A stretch of 64,000 bases of DNA from Arachidicoccus ginsenosidivorans (lineage in GTDB: Bacteria > Bacteroidota > Bacteroidia > Chitinophagales > Chitinophagaceae), in NCBI RefSeq assembly GCF_007971385.1, contig NZ_CP042434.1, forward strand, positions 2,356,001-2,420,000. The letters are read 5' to 3'. A program made the translations under genes and the position numbers. The notes under the pieces are model-generated. The model saw only the letters and a list, made by a program, of their open reading frames with translations. It was not told where the DNA came from and did no database searches. Positions 48,581 through 58,075 of this stretch are shown here, in pieces; the first letter of the stretch is position 1, and each line of letters begins with the position of its first letter.

Positions 48581-51500
48581 ATGCGTCGATTTAATAAAAT
48601 AAAAAGATATTTACCCTTTTGCTTATTGGGGACTACGTTATTGGTATCCCAGGTTAGCGCACAAAATGCTACAGTCAAGGATAATTTGTCTAAAACCACC
48701 CAAGTAACTGATACAATATTTGTAAAGGGAATTGTAAGAATGGCAGCTAACCATAAACCAATCGGGGGTATTTCAGTCAGTGTTCCTGGTTATTCAGCCG
48801 CCATTACCGGTGATGATGGTTCCTTCAGAATTGCCGTGCAAGACCTGGAATCTGTTTTGTTTATGTCTGGTGAAGGTGTACAGGTAAAACAAGTGCCACT
48901 CAGGGGTAGAAATAATGTAACGGTTGATATGTACGATCCGGGATTTATCTCGCAGTATGAACCTATGTCGTTATTATTTGGAAAGTCTCCAAAAAACTTT
49001 GTGCCTTATGCTGTCCAATCATTTAATACCAATGATAAATGGAGCCAAAGTGTAACAGAAACGCCAGATGGGTATTTACAAGGACGAATTGCAGGTCTGA
49101 ATGTTATCAGGCATTCTGGTACTCCAGGTATTGGAGCCAATGTGACTTTAAATGGCTATACTTCGTTAAATGCGAGTAATCAGCCATTGATTGTAGTGGA
49201 TGGGTTATCTATGACAATACTGAATATGGCCATTCCCTTGTTTTAGGGAATATGTACAATCCTTTATCCGACATTGATATTAAGGACATTGAGAATATTA
49301 CCGTGCTTAAAGGGGGAAATTCTACTTATGGGACCAAAGGCGCAAATGGGGTCATTCAAATAACCACTTCCCGGTCACAGGAGCTGGCGACCAGGATTGA
49401 TTTTGCAGCTTATGGTGGCTATAATTTTGCCCCAACTAAGTTACCTGTACTTCAGGCGGGGGATTACAGAATCTTATTGTCTGAACTTTTAAAAACTAAA
49501 GGACTTTCTGCGGATGAGATTGCGGATTTACCCTATATGGTAGATAGAATAAGTGAAGGTGATTATTATAACTATCACAATAATACGGATTGGCAAAATC
49601 AGGTTTTGAACAGTAGTTATAATAGTAATTATTACTTGAAAGTAACAGGTGGAGATAATATCGCTAAATATGCTCTTTCTTTGGGTTACCTTACCAATGG
49701 AGGTGTTTTGAAAAATGCTGATTTGAATAAATATCAGATGCGTTTTAATGGTGATTTGCAGTTATCCAAGAAATTGACTGCTTCTGTCAATTTAGGATTG
49801 GTGTCCATGACACAGAACCTTTTGGAACAAGGAGGTGAAGGAGTCTTGAGCCCGTTATCACTTAGTCTGATTAAATCACCATTTTTATCCGTAAATGTGA
49901 GAGATCATGAAGGCGTCACTTCTCCTAATTTATCTGGATTTGATTCATTCCGTGTTTCTAATCCAGTAGCTATTGCTAATAATATGCAGGGCAAGAATAA
50001 AAGTTACCGCTTTACAGGAGCGGTTAAATTTAACTATCAGTTAAACAATGATTTTTCAATTAAGACGATTTTTGGGCTGACATTTGACAAAATGCAGGAA
50101 GATGTATTTGTGCCCGAATCCGGTGTTGTTCCTGATACGTTATCTTCGGCGGTTGCATTTAATAGGTCTGGGAGCAATATGGCTCGTTATTTCTCCTTTT
50201 ACAACAATACGGCCCTTTCTTATAATAAAAGCTTTAATAATAATCATAAACTTCAAGTTGATCTGGGTTACCGTTTTGAAAACAATAAATTTGAGAATGA
50301 ATACGGGCATGGATACAATTCAGCGACTGACGAATTTGTAAGTGTAGGGATGGGCAATGCATTGCTTAGGCAAGTGGGTGGTGCTGATGGGAAATGGAAC
50401 TGGCTGAATACTTATTTGCACGCTGATTATTCGATCCGTGACAAATATTTTCTGTCCGCCAATGCCGCTGCTGATGGGTCGTCAAGGTTTGGGAAGCAGG
50501 CGCCGGATGGCTTTAATTTTGGGGGTGTCAAATTTGCACTCAATCCATCAATAGCTGCCGGATGGTTGATTAGTTCTGAAGACTTTTTTGCAAATGTCAA
50601 GTTTGTTGATAACCTTAAGCTTAGGGCTTCCTATAGCAGAGTAGGCAATGATGATATTGGTAATTATACCGCCAGACAATATTATGTTTCCCAAAATTTA
50701 GTTAGCAGTCAAGGCATTGTTAGAGGAAATATAGGTAATCCCGCATTGGAATGGGAGCATACGGATCAGCTAAATTTTGGGTTAGACGCCGCTTTATGGA
50801 ATGAAAGACTCAGTTTTAGCCTGGATTATTTTAATAATAAAAGTGACAATGTGATTACCATTGCTCCCACTGCTGAATATGTTGGATTGGATTATATCGT
50901 TGCCAATAACAGTGCAATGAGTAATAAGGGGTTGAAATGGCATTAAATGCCCGCATTCTCAATGGCAAATTAAAATGGGATTTGGGTTTGAATGTGAGCA
51001 AATATGAAAATAAGGTAGAGAAACTTGCTAAGGGGGCCGTACTAACTGATTATGTTGGAGCGACTTATTTAACTAAGGTCGGTCAGGCAGCAAATTTATT
51101 TTACGGATATACGACAAATGGCGTTTTTAGTAGCGACCAAGAGGCATTGAGCTCTGGGTTGCAATATGAAAACACAAACGGAGTACTGACTGCTTTTAAG
51201 GGTGGGGATATTATATTTGATGATAAGGATAATAACCATATTATTAACGATGCAGACAGGCAAGTGATAGGAAATCCGAATCCTAAATGGTTTGGCGGGA
51301 TTACCAATAATTTTTCCTGGAAGGCCTGGTCCTTAAATACCTTATTTACGTTTAGTCAAGGAAATGATATTTATAATTACACCAGAATGCAATTAGAATC
51401 CATGTCTGGTTATCAAAATCAGTCAGTAGCGGTCAATAACAGATGGCGATTTGATGGACAGGTTACAAATATACCAAGAGCAGCCTGGGGAGATCCTGCT

Positions 51501-51770
51501 GGTAATTCGAGATTTTCAGATAGATGGATCGAAGACGGCTCTTATCTTAGGTTGCGTACCGTTTCCCTTTCTTATAATATTCCAGTCAAAACTCCAACAC
51601 TTAAATACATTAAGATATATGCTACGGGTAATAATTTGTTTACATGGACAAAATACCTTGGCTATGATCCAGAATTCAGTTCCTCCAATGGGCTGTACGG
51701 CCAAGGTGTGGATTTGGGATTGTTGCCGGTTTATAAGACAGTACAACTAGGTGTAAGGTTAGGATTCTAA
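48581..51770 (+). pseudogene. SusC/RagA-family TonB-dependent transporter (third), two frame breaks
   Basis: Three successive frames (48581-49246, 49252-50946, 50937-51770) form one SusC protein. Adding a T at 49210 gives DGLSYDNTEYGHSLVLGN across the first break. Adding a G to the G4 run at 50928-50931 gives NKGVEMALNAR across the second. The restored protein has 1063 residues, normal for the family. A signal peptide (about 1-28), a short regulatory-like domain, the plug (QPLIVVDGLS, ITVLKGGNSTYGTKGANGVIQITTS) and a barrel ending in VQLGVRLGF are present. The SusD partner starts 88 nt after. If the breaks are real, the third uptake system has lost its channel. Confidence 0.88.
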
Positions 51771-51812
51771 AGTGTAAGGTGGTCTAGGTTTTTAATAATA
51801 TTAGATACAAAG

Positions 51813-51840
51813 AAGCTGGATTCGATGTTTTGCAGCTTTT
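51813..51840 (+). terminator. Weak hairpin between SusC and SusD
   Basis: AAGCTG...CAGCTT pairs over 6 bp and is followed by TT. It lies between the third SusC and SusD genes and may attenuate, but the stem is weak. Confidence 0.25.
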
Positions 51841-51858
51841 GAATAAAAATAAAACGTA

Positions 51859-53625
51859 ATGAAGATGATTACTTCTTTTATTAAATGGTTACAGCGTGCT
51901 CTGGGATTATTCTTAATACTTTCCCTATTAAACTCCTGTCAAAAGACCTTTGATATTAAGCCAGATAATGTGCTGGATGCTTCACAGGTTTATAGGGATG
52001 TTAATGAGGCGGACGGGGCAATATTTGGTATTTATGGTCAGGTGGTTGGTTTGTCTGAACAATATGTTGTCCTTAATGAATTAAGGGGTGATCTGATGGA
52101 TGTAACCGCAAATGCGGATAAGTACTTGGTTGAATTAAACCAGGAGACATCCTCTAAGGACAATCCTTATGCTGATCCGCGGCCATTTTACAAGGTTATA
52201 TTGAATTGTAACGATGCATTGTATAATTTTCAATTGATGCTTAGAGATAATCGTATGACTCAGGCTGATTTTGATATCAGGTACTCAGCTGTGGGGGCTA
52301 TTCGAAGTTGGTTATATCTTGAATTGGGCATTCAATACGGAACGATTCCTTATGTAACTAATGCATTAACAGATGTAGATGCAGTTAAGAATCAGGCAAA
52401 TTATCCAAGATTGGGCTTTGCTGCCTTATTAGATACTTTGACTGCGTTTACAGAGAATTTGCCTGCAAAATTACCTTTCCCTGCCGGCACGTCACTTTTA
52501 ACAACCATTGATGGTTATGCGACGGATAAGTTTTTTATTCCTATTCCATTACTTTTAGGGGATCTTTATTTATGGAAGGGTGATTATACAAGGGCTGCTA
52601 CCTATTATCATGTTATGATGGATTACAGTAATACACTTTATCCGGCAATGAATAGTGAGCAATTTTACGAAACCTATAAAGTAGCTTATACGGCCAATAT
52701 TAATGGAGCAAATTGGAGCAATATTTTTGTTCAGCCTTATGGAGAGCGGTATTCCAATTATGAGATCATGTGGGATTTGCCGTTTGCAGATGATTTTGCA
52801 CCTGAAAATCCATTTATTAAATTATTTTATAATCAAACGGGTGGTTATTTATTAAAACCTTCTCAAATGATTATAAATGAGTGGGATAATCAAATAAGAA
52901 CTGATAGCACACCAGGAGATTACAGAGGTGCCGGGGCTTCCTACAAAATGGTGGCTGGGCAACCGGTAGTCAATAAATTCAGTTCTAATTTTGATCCTTT
53001 GAATCCATTTGTGAAGGCGGATAAATGGATTTTGTATCGAGCGGCATTGCTACATTTCCATTATAGTGAGTGCGCGATTCATGATGGAAGAACTACCCTA
53101 GCCTATGGGCTTATGAATAATGGAATCCGTGGGGCATTTAATCCTTTAGGCCTCAGTCAAACGGACGATGTAACAGATTATGAACAAAGCATCGGCGCAC
53201 CCTATGATTTTGATGCCCGAATGGGGGATTATCCCTCTTACAGAGCACATTGGTACAGAAACACAGGTATCAATACCAGAGTATCTGTTCCAAATGAAAT
53301 CATTGATTCGGCTAAATATTATGATACCACGGTTTTGCCACGGCAATTTCTTACCGCTTCAAGCAAGGACAGCCTGGAAAAAGATATGATGGACGATTTG
53401 TTGCATTATGCTGCGATGGAATTGGCATTCGAGGGCAACCGGTGGCCTGATTTACTAAGAATTGCATTAAGAAGAGAAAAACAAAAACCTGGAAGCGGGG
53501 TTACATTTCTGCAAGAAAGAATTGGCGCAAAATTTAAAGCGAGTGGTCGGGCAGACTTAGGTGCTATGGTTAGCTCAAGACTGGCAGATCCCAAAAATTG
53601 GTTTTTACCATTTAATTGGGACTAG
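51859..53625 (+). CDS. SusD/RagB-family lipoprotein (third copy)
   Basis: The 588-residue protein has a lipoprotein signal with lipobox LLNSC (cysteine near residue 27). SusD features include IRSWLYLELGIQYGTIPYV in the TPR-like half and the C-terminal MELAFEGNRWPDLLRIALR segment. It is longer than the second SusD and includes several loop insertions. It ends the operon, followed 210 nt later by a terminator. Its SusC partner is frame-broken as written, yet this gene is intact. Confidence 0.93.
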   Translation: MKMITSFIKWLQRALGLFLILSLLNSCQKTFDIKPDNVLDASQVYRDVNEADGAIFGIYGQVVGLSEQYVVLNELRGDLMDVTANADKYLVELNQETSSKDNPYADPRPFYKVILNCNDALYNFQLMLRDNRMTQADFDIRYSAVGAIRSWLYLELGIQYGTIPYVTNALTDVDAVKNQANYPRLGFAALLDTLTAFTENLPAKLPFPAGTSLLTTIDGYATDKFFIPIPLLLGDLYLWKGDYTRAATYYHVMMDYSNTLYPAMNSEQFYETYKVAYTANINGANWSNIFVQPYGERYSNYEIMWDLPFADDFAPENPFIKLFYNQTGGYLLKPSQMIINEWDNQIRTDSTPGDYRGAGASYKMVAGQPVVNKFSSNFDPLNPFVKADKWILYRAALLHFHYSECAIHDGRTTLAYGLMNNGIRGAFNPLGLSQTDDVTDYEQSIGAPYDFDARMGDYPSYRAHWYRNTGINTRVSVPNEIIDSAKYYDTTVLPRQFLTASSKDSLEKDMMDDLLHYAAMELAFEGNRWPDLLRIALRREKQKPGSGVTFLQERIGAKFKASGRADLGAMVSSRLADPKNWFLPFNWD

Positions 53626-53835
53626 TTGGAAAAATTAAAATAAATGACCATTTTACAATTAAAAATTAAACCTTGATTGAGCACATACGTCTAATGAGAA
53701 CTAATAGAACCTAGTTTGTTTGTCCTAATCTATGAAGGTTATGGTGGTCTCAGAAACTTTAATTTAAAGGAATTTTTTTTATAATATTAGTTTGCGAATG
53801 ATTGAATATTAATTTAGTTATTTATTTAAAGATTG

Positions 53836-53874
53836 CCCCATTTTTATTTTCTATGGAAAATTAAATGGGGTTTT
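53836..53874 (+). terminator. Intrinsic terminator after the third SusD
   Basis: CCCCATTT (53836-53843) pairs with AAATGGGG (53863-53870), followed by TTTT. An ATG at 53865 lies inside this hairpin, which is one reason to prefer the later ATG at 53901 for the CE12 gene. Confidence 0.6.
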
Positions 53875-53900
53875 CTTTAAGTATTATTTTAAGTAATTCT

Positions 53901-54641
53901 ATGAAAGCTCTTTTGTATTGTTTTATTGGCCTTACACTGGTGTCCTTTATGTTACCTGAAAAACATAAGCTGAGGATTTTTATGGCTGGAGACTCAACCA
54001 TGCAACTATATGACAGCACAAAAACACCACAGCGTGGATGGGGTCAACTTTTACCTGAATTCTTTCGTGAAGATGTAGAAATCCATGACCTCGCCAGGGG
54101 AGGAAGGAGTACCAAAAGTTTTATTGCAGAGGGCCTATGGTTGAAATTAGTTACTCAATTAGAAAAAGGGGATTGGGTCATTATAGAATTTGGGCACAAT
54201 GATCATGATAAAAGAAAGCCAGAACGTTATACACCTCCCGAAGACTATAAAAGAAATTTAATTAAAATGGTAAATGATGTCAAAGCGAAAGGCGCCTTTC
54301 CAATAGTTTTGACCCCAATAGCGATGCGCTCCTTTGATAAGAATGGTCATTATTATGACGGCCATGGGGCTTATCCCGGTAAAGTGAAGGAGGCTGCTGA
54401 ACAGACCCATACACCAATTATTGATTTGGACAGCATATTTGGGGCAGTTGTTGCTGGTATGGGAATGGATAGCTCAAAGGCACTTTTTATGAATTTCGGG
54501 CCAGGATTATATAAAGCTTATCCTCAGGGTAGAAAGGATAATACACATTTACGTGCAGCAGGGGCTAAAAAGGTAGCCGCCTTATTTGTGGCAAATCTGA
54601 AACGATTACATTTAAAACCAATTAATCAATATTTATTATAA
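53901..54641 (+). CDS. CE12 rhamnogalacturonan acetylesterase (single domain)
   Basis: The 246-residue protein is an SGNH-fold esterase of CE12, which removes acetyl groups from RG-I. ATG at 53901 is chosen because it begins a good signal peptide (MKALLYCFIGLTLVSFM); an earlier ATG at 53865 is inside a terminator hairpin. Conserved blocks are present: the nucleophile serine in AGDSTMQ, glycine in ARGGRSTKSF, asparagine in GHNDHD and the D-H pair in DNTHLRAAGA. The gene is followed after 10 nt by a second CE12 gene and then by a PL11 lyase. Deacetylation ahead of lyase cleavage is a known requirement in RG-I breakdown. Confidence 0.9.
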   Translation: MKALLYCFIGLTLVSFMLPEKHKLRIFMAGDSTMQLYDSTKTPQRGWGQLLPEFFREDVEIHDLARGGRSTKSFIAEGLWLKLVTQLEKGDWVIIEFGHNDHDKRKPERYTPPEDYKRNLIKMVNDVKAKGAFPIVLTPIAMRSFDKNGHYYDGHGAYPGKVKEAAEQTHTPIIDLDSIFGAVVAGMGMDSSKALFMNFGPGLYKAYPQGRKDNTHLRAAGAKKVAALFVANLKRLHLKPINQYLL

Positions 54642-54651
54642 TACGTTTATT

Positions 54652-55980
54652 ATGTTTACTCAAAAAAATAAAGGCTTAGTAATGGTGTTTATGGCGCTAA
54701 CCTTTGGTTTTGCGCAGGCGCAGTCTATAAAGAAATATGACTTTGGAACCGGAGAAGTTGCCCCAGGTTATACGAAGGTGACGGCAATAGATACTTATTC
54801 AGATGCAAAAGGTTATGGTTTTGATTATGGTACTAATGCTATAGCCATTGACAGGGATAGTAAAGACGCTTTAACCGGCGATTTTTGTACAGGCGTAGGT
54901 CCTGTCTTCTTTTCTTCCAAGTTGGCGCAAGGCAACTACAAAGTGACCGTTACATTAGGTGATAAATTAAAAGCCACAACGACAACTATAAAAGCTGAAT
55001 CTAGACGGTTGATGGTGGAAAAGGTTCAGACCGCACCTGGACAGTTTAAAACCGTCACTTTTAATGTAAGTGTATGGGATAGCATTATTTCTGGGAATAA
55101 AAAAGTTAAACTGAAATCCAGAGAATTCACGAGCCTTGACTGGGATAATAAATTGACGCTGGAGTTTGGCAACAATAATCCTAGTATTGATGCGATTACC
55201 ATTGAGGAACTTCCAAATCCTATACAGGTATTCATTATGGGTAATTCTACTGTTACAGACCAAGCGCTTTCGCCATGGGCTAGTTGGGGCCAGATGTTTC
55301 CGGCCTTTTTTGATTATGGAAACGTAGTGATCACCAATATGGCCGCCTCAGGAGCCACGCTTAGATCCACACTTGGCAGAAGAAGGTTGGATAAGGTGGC
55401 GGCCATGTTACATAAAGGAGATTACGTATTTATTGAATTTGCACATAATGATCAAAAGAAAGGGTCAGGCGAGGAGGCATTTACTACCTATAATAAATAC
55501 TTGAAGATCTTTGCCGATACCGCGCGTAATCATGGGGCAATCCCTGTTTTCATTACGTCGACCAATCGCAGGAATTTTGATAAATCCGGGCAGGTAATAA
55601 ATACACTGGGAGATTTTCCCGCTGCCATGCGTCTGGAAGCGAAGAAAGAAAATGTGCAACTCATCGATCTGACTAAAATGACTAAAACCTTATATGAGGC
55701 TTATGGCGATAAGGAATCTAGAAAGTTATTTGTGCAATACCCTGCGGGCACTTTTCCTGATCAAGAGCATCAGTTGGAAGACAACACCCATTTTTGCGAT
55801 TTTGGTGCCTATGAAGTGGCTAAATGTGTGGTTGAAGGGCTTAAGCATTCCGATTTGACTTTAAAAAATTATCTAAGAAGTGATTTGCCCGCTTTTGATC
55901 TTAGTCATCCTGATGATTTTAATAAGTGGGATTTGCCGGTGACACCCATGTTTTCTGAGATTAAGCCTTATGGTAATTGA
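54652..55980 (+). CDS. CE12 rhamnogalacturonan acetylesterase with N-terminal beta-domain
   Basis: The 442-residue protein has a signal peptide (about 1-23), an N-terminal beta-sandwich (KKYDFGTGEVAPGYTKV, about 25-185) and a CE12 SGNH domain (about 190-420). Catalytic blocks are FIMGNSTVTD (nucleophile S; the usual GDS aspartate is N here), AASGATLRS, AHNDQKKG and DNTHFCDFGA. This two-domain layout is known for RG acetylesterases. It ends 29 nt before the PL11 start. Together with the single-domain CE12 it may cover acetyl groups in different positions. Confidence 0.88.
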   Translation: MFTQKNKGLVMVFMALTFGFAQAQSIKKYDFGTGEVAPGYTKVTAIDTYSDAKGYGFDYGTNAIAIDRDSKDALTGDFCTGVGPVFFSSKLAQGNYKVTVTLGDKLKATTTTIKAESRRLMVEKVQTAPGQFKTVTFNVSVWDSIISGNKKVKLKSREFTSLDWDNKLTLEFGNNNPSIDAITIEELPNPIQVFIMGNSTVTDQALSPWASWGQMFPAFFDYGNVVITNMAASGATLRSTLGRRRLDKVAAMLHKGDYVFIEFAHNDQKKGSGEEAFTTYNKYLKIFADTARNHGAIPVFITSTNRRNFDKSGQVINTLGDFPAAMRLEAKKENVQLIDLTKMTKTLYEAYGDKESRKLFVQYPAGTFPDQEHQLEDNTHFCDFGAYEVAKCVVEGLKHSDLTLKNYLRSDLPAFDLSHPDDFNKWDLPVTPMFSEIKPYGN

Positions 55981-56009
55981 TGATATTCGCCTCTTTAAAA
56001 ATAAAATTT

Positions 56010-57872
56010 ATGAAAAAAATATTTCTTATTTCTATAATGTGTATATGGACAGTGACTATTGTTCATGCACAGCGTCAGATGGAGTACCTGAATCGTGGGA
56101 TTTATGCGATAAATGAGGGAAATGGGAGTGTCTTTGTGAGTTGGCGGTTTATGGAAAATGAATCTGCGGATGTTGGTTTTAATCTTTATAGAACCAGTAA
56201 GGGGAAGACCGTAAAACTGAACAAATCTCCACTTCAGGAGGGTACAAATTTCACAGATGTAACAGCTGATACCAATGCGGTAAACACCTATTTTGTAAAG
56301 ACTGTCATACATAACAGAGAGCAAAATACAGATGGATCCTTTTCGCTTAAACCGCACCAGCCAATTTACCTTTCTATACCCTTAAGAACGCCAACTGGAT
56401 ATAGGCCCAATGACGGTTCTGTCGGTGATTTGGATGGAGATGGACAATATGAGATTATTATACATCAGACTGGAAAGGGTAAGGACAATTCTCAGGATGG
56501 TTATACGGATCCGCCTATTTTCCAGGCATATAAATTAGATGGCACGTTTCTTTGGCAAATAAACCTGGGTAAAAACATAAGAGAAGGGGCGCATTACACC
56601 CAGTTTATGGTATATGATCTGGATGGAGATGGTAAAGCTGAGATTGTGATGAAGACGGCTGATGGCACCATTGATGGCTTAGGCGATGTTATTGGTGATT
56701 CAAGTAAAGATTACCGTAATGCAAGAGGAAGAATATTAGACGGCCCGGAATATCTTACTGTTTTTGATGGACTTACGGGCAAGGCGCTCTCTACGGTGGA
56801 TTATATACCGCCTAGAGGGGATATTGGCGCATGGGGCGGTAAAGGTGGCAATGGAGGTAATGATAATTATGGCAACCGGGTTGATCGCTTTTTGGCCTGC
56901 GTTGCCTATTTGGATGGAAAACACCCAAGTGTGGTTATGTGTAGGGGGTATTATGGCCGTTCAGTTTTGGCTGCCTGGGATTTTAAAGATAAGAAACTGG
57001 TATCAAGATGGGTGTTTGACTCTCATGATGGCCAAAATCCTTTCTCCGGGCAGGGCTACCATAATTTATTTGTAGCCGATGTAGATCATGATGGCAAAGA
57101 TGAAATTGTCTACGGCAGCATGTGTGTAGATGATAATGGCAAAGGATTATATACAACCGGTCTTAGACATGGAGATGCCGTACATGTCAGTCATTTTGAT
57201 CCGCAAAATAAAGACCAGTTGGTCTGGGGAATACATGAAATTGAAAACGGCACCAAAGGGCCGGGTGCAGCGATGTACAATGCAAGAACAGGTAAGATTT
57301 TATGGCATGATAATGAGAACCAGGATGTGGGCAGGGGACTTGCGGCCGATATTGATCCACGTTACCCTGGTTATGAAATCTGGGGTGGCGCTGGCGGCCT
57401 TAAAGATGTTCATGGTAATGTTATTTCACAAAAAGCTCCCAGAAGCACCAATTTTAGAATATGGTGGGATGGTGATTTATTAAGTGAGCTATTGGATGGC
57501 ACCCATATTGACAAATGGGATTGGAACAGTTCTACCCAGAATAGAATTTTTGATGCAAGAGAATATAACTGTGTATCCAATAATGGTACGAAAGCCAATC
57601 CTGTACTATCAGCGGATATTTTGGGAGACTGGAGAGAGGAAGTGATATACAGGACAGAAGATAATAAAGAGTTACGTATTTTTTCCACAACCATTCCTTC
57701 AAAATATCGTATTTATACCTTAATGCATAATCCACAGTACAGGTTAAGCGTTGCCTGGCAAAATGTTGGTTATAATCAGCCGCCTTATACAGATTTTTAT
57801 TTAGGAGAAGGGATGCAGCGCCCTGAAGCTCCAAAAATAAAGATTTTAAAACCCAGCAATGTGCGTCACTGA
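56010..57872 (+). CDS. PL11 rhamnogalacturonan lyase
   Basis: The 620-residue protein matches PL11 (YesW/YesX type), a beta-propeller lyase that cleaves the RG-I backbone between rhamnose and galacturonic acid. ATG 56010 is preferred over 55977, because it begins the signal peptide MKKIFLISIMC. The N-terminal region starts with MEYLNRGIYAINEGNGSVFVSW, a PL11 hallmark. Repeated acidic DLDGDG and DVDHDGKDEI loops bind calcium. GQGYHNLF and GLRHGDAVHVSHFDP lie in the active-site face. It forms an operon with the two CE12 genes, with regulatory site G immediately after it for the next gene. Length is normal. Confidence 0.93.
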   Translation: MKKIFLISIMCIWTVTIVHAQRQMEYLNRGIYAINEGNGSVFVSWRFMENESADVGFNLYRTSKGKTVKLNKSPLQEGTNFTDVTADTNAVNTYFVKTVIHNREQNTDGSFSLKPHQPIYLSIPLRTPTGYRPNDGSVGDLDGDGQYEIIIHQTGKGKDNSQDGYTDPPIFQAYKLDGTFLWQINLGKNIREGAHYTQFMVYDLDGDGKAEIVMKTADGTIDGLGDVIGDSSKDYRNARGRILDGPEYLTVFDGLTGKALSTVDYIPPRGDIGAWGGKGGNGGNDNYGNRVDRFLACVAYLDGKHPSVVMCRGYYGRSVLAAWDFKDKKLVSRWVFDSHDGQNPFSGQGYHNLFVADVDHDGKDEIVYGSMCVDDNGKGLYTTGLRHGDAVHVSHFDPQNKDQLVWGIHEIENGTKGPGAAMYNARTGKILWHDNENQDVGRGLAADIDPRYPGYEIWGGAGGLKDVHGNVISQKAPRSTNFRIWWDGDLLSELLDGTHIDKWDWNSSTQNRIFDAREYNCVSNNGTKANPVLSADILGDWREEVIYRTEDNKELRIFSTTIPSKYRIYTLMHNPQYRLSVAWQNVGYNQPPYTDFYLGEGMQRPEAPKIKILKPSNVRH

Positions 57873-57927
57873 TCTGAACCAATATTTTTGATGTCTTGAA
57901 GCCGGTGCGTATGGTTGGTGAAGAAGC

Positions 57928-57971
57928 AGGATGGAACAGGACAGTTGAGCCTAATGTTTAACTTACATTTG
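57928..57971 (+). promoter_or_regulatory. Tandem-repeat site G plus -7 box (GH2 promoter)
   Basis: AGGATGGAACAGGACAGTT at 57928-57946 is followed after 17 nt by a perfect TACATTTG at 57964-57971. The GH2 gene starts 104 nt later. Confidence 0.8.
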
Positions 57972-58020
57972 TTTTTAATGAAAGTGATTAACGCATTGAA
58001 TGGAATTAGCCGCTTTGTTT

Positions 58021-58040
58021 CACCCGGCTTCACCCGGCTT
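58021..58040 (+). repeat. Two tandem copies of CACCCGGCTT
   Basis: A 10-bp unit CACCCGGCTT is present twice in direct contact, in the leader of the GH2 gene. GAAGCCGGTG at 57898-57907 is nearly complementary, so a long-range stem is possible. No function is known. Confidence 0.6.
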
Positions 58041-58075
58041 CTTCTTATAAATTTTAACTCCATTACACTTTAAAA

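Noticed and set aside
53865-53900. Upstream start of the first CE12 gene at ATG 53865
   Set aside because: This ATG lies in a terminator hairpin and would put 12 extra residues before a good signal peptide. ATG 53901 is preferred.
55977-56009. Upstream start of PL11 at 55977, overlapping the CE12 stop
   Set aside because: It would put 11 residues ahead of the signal peptide that starts at 56010.
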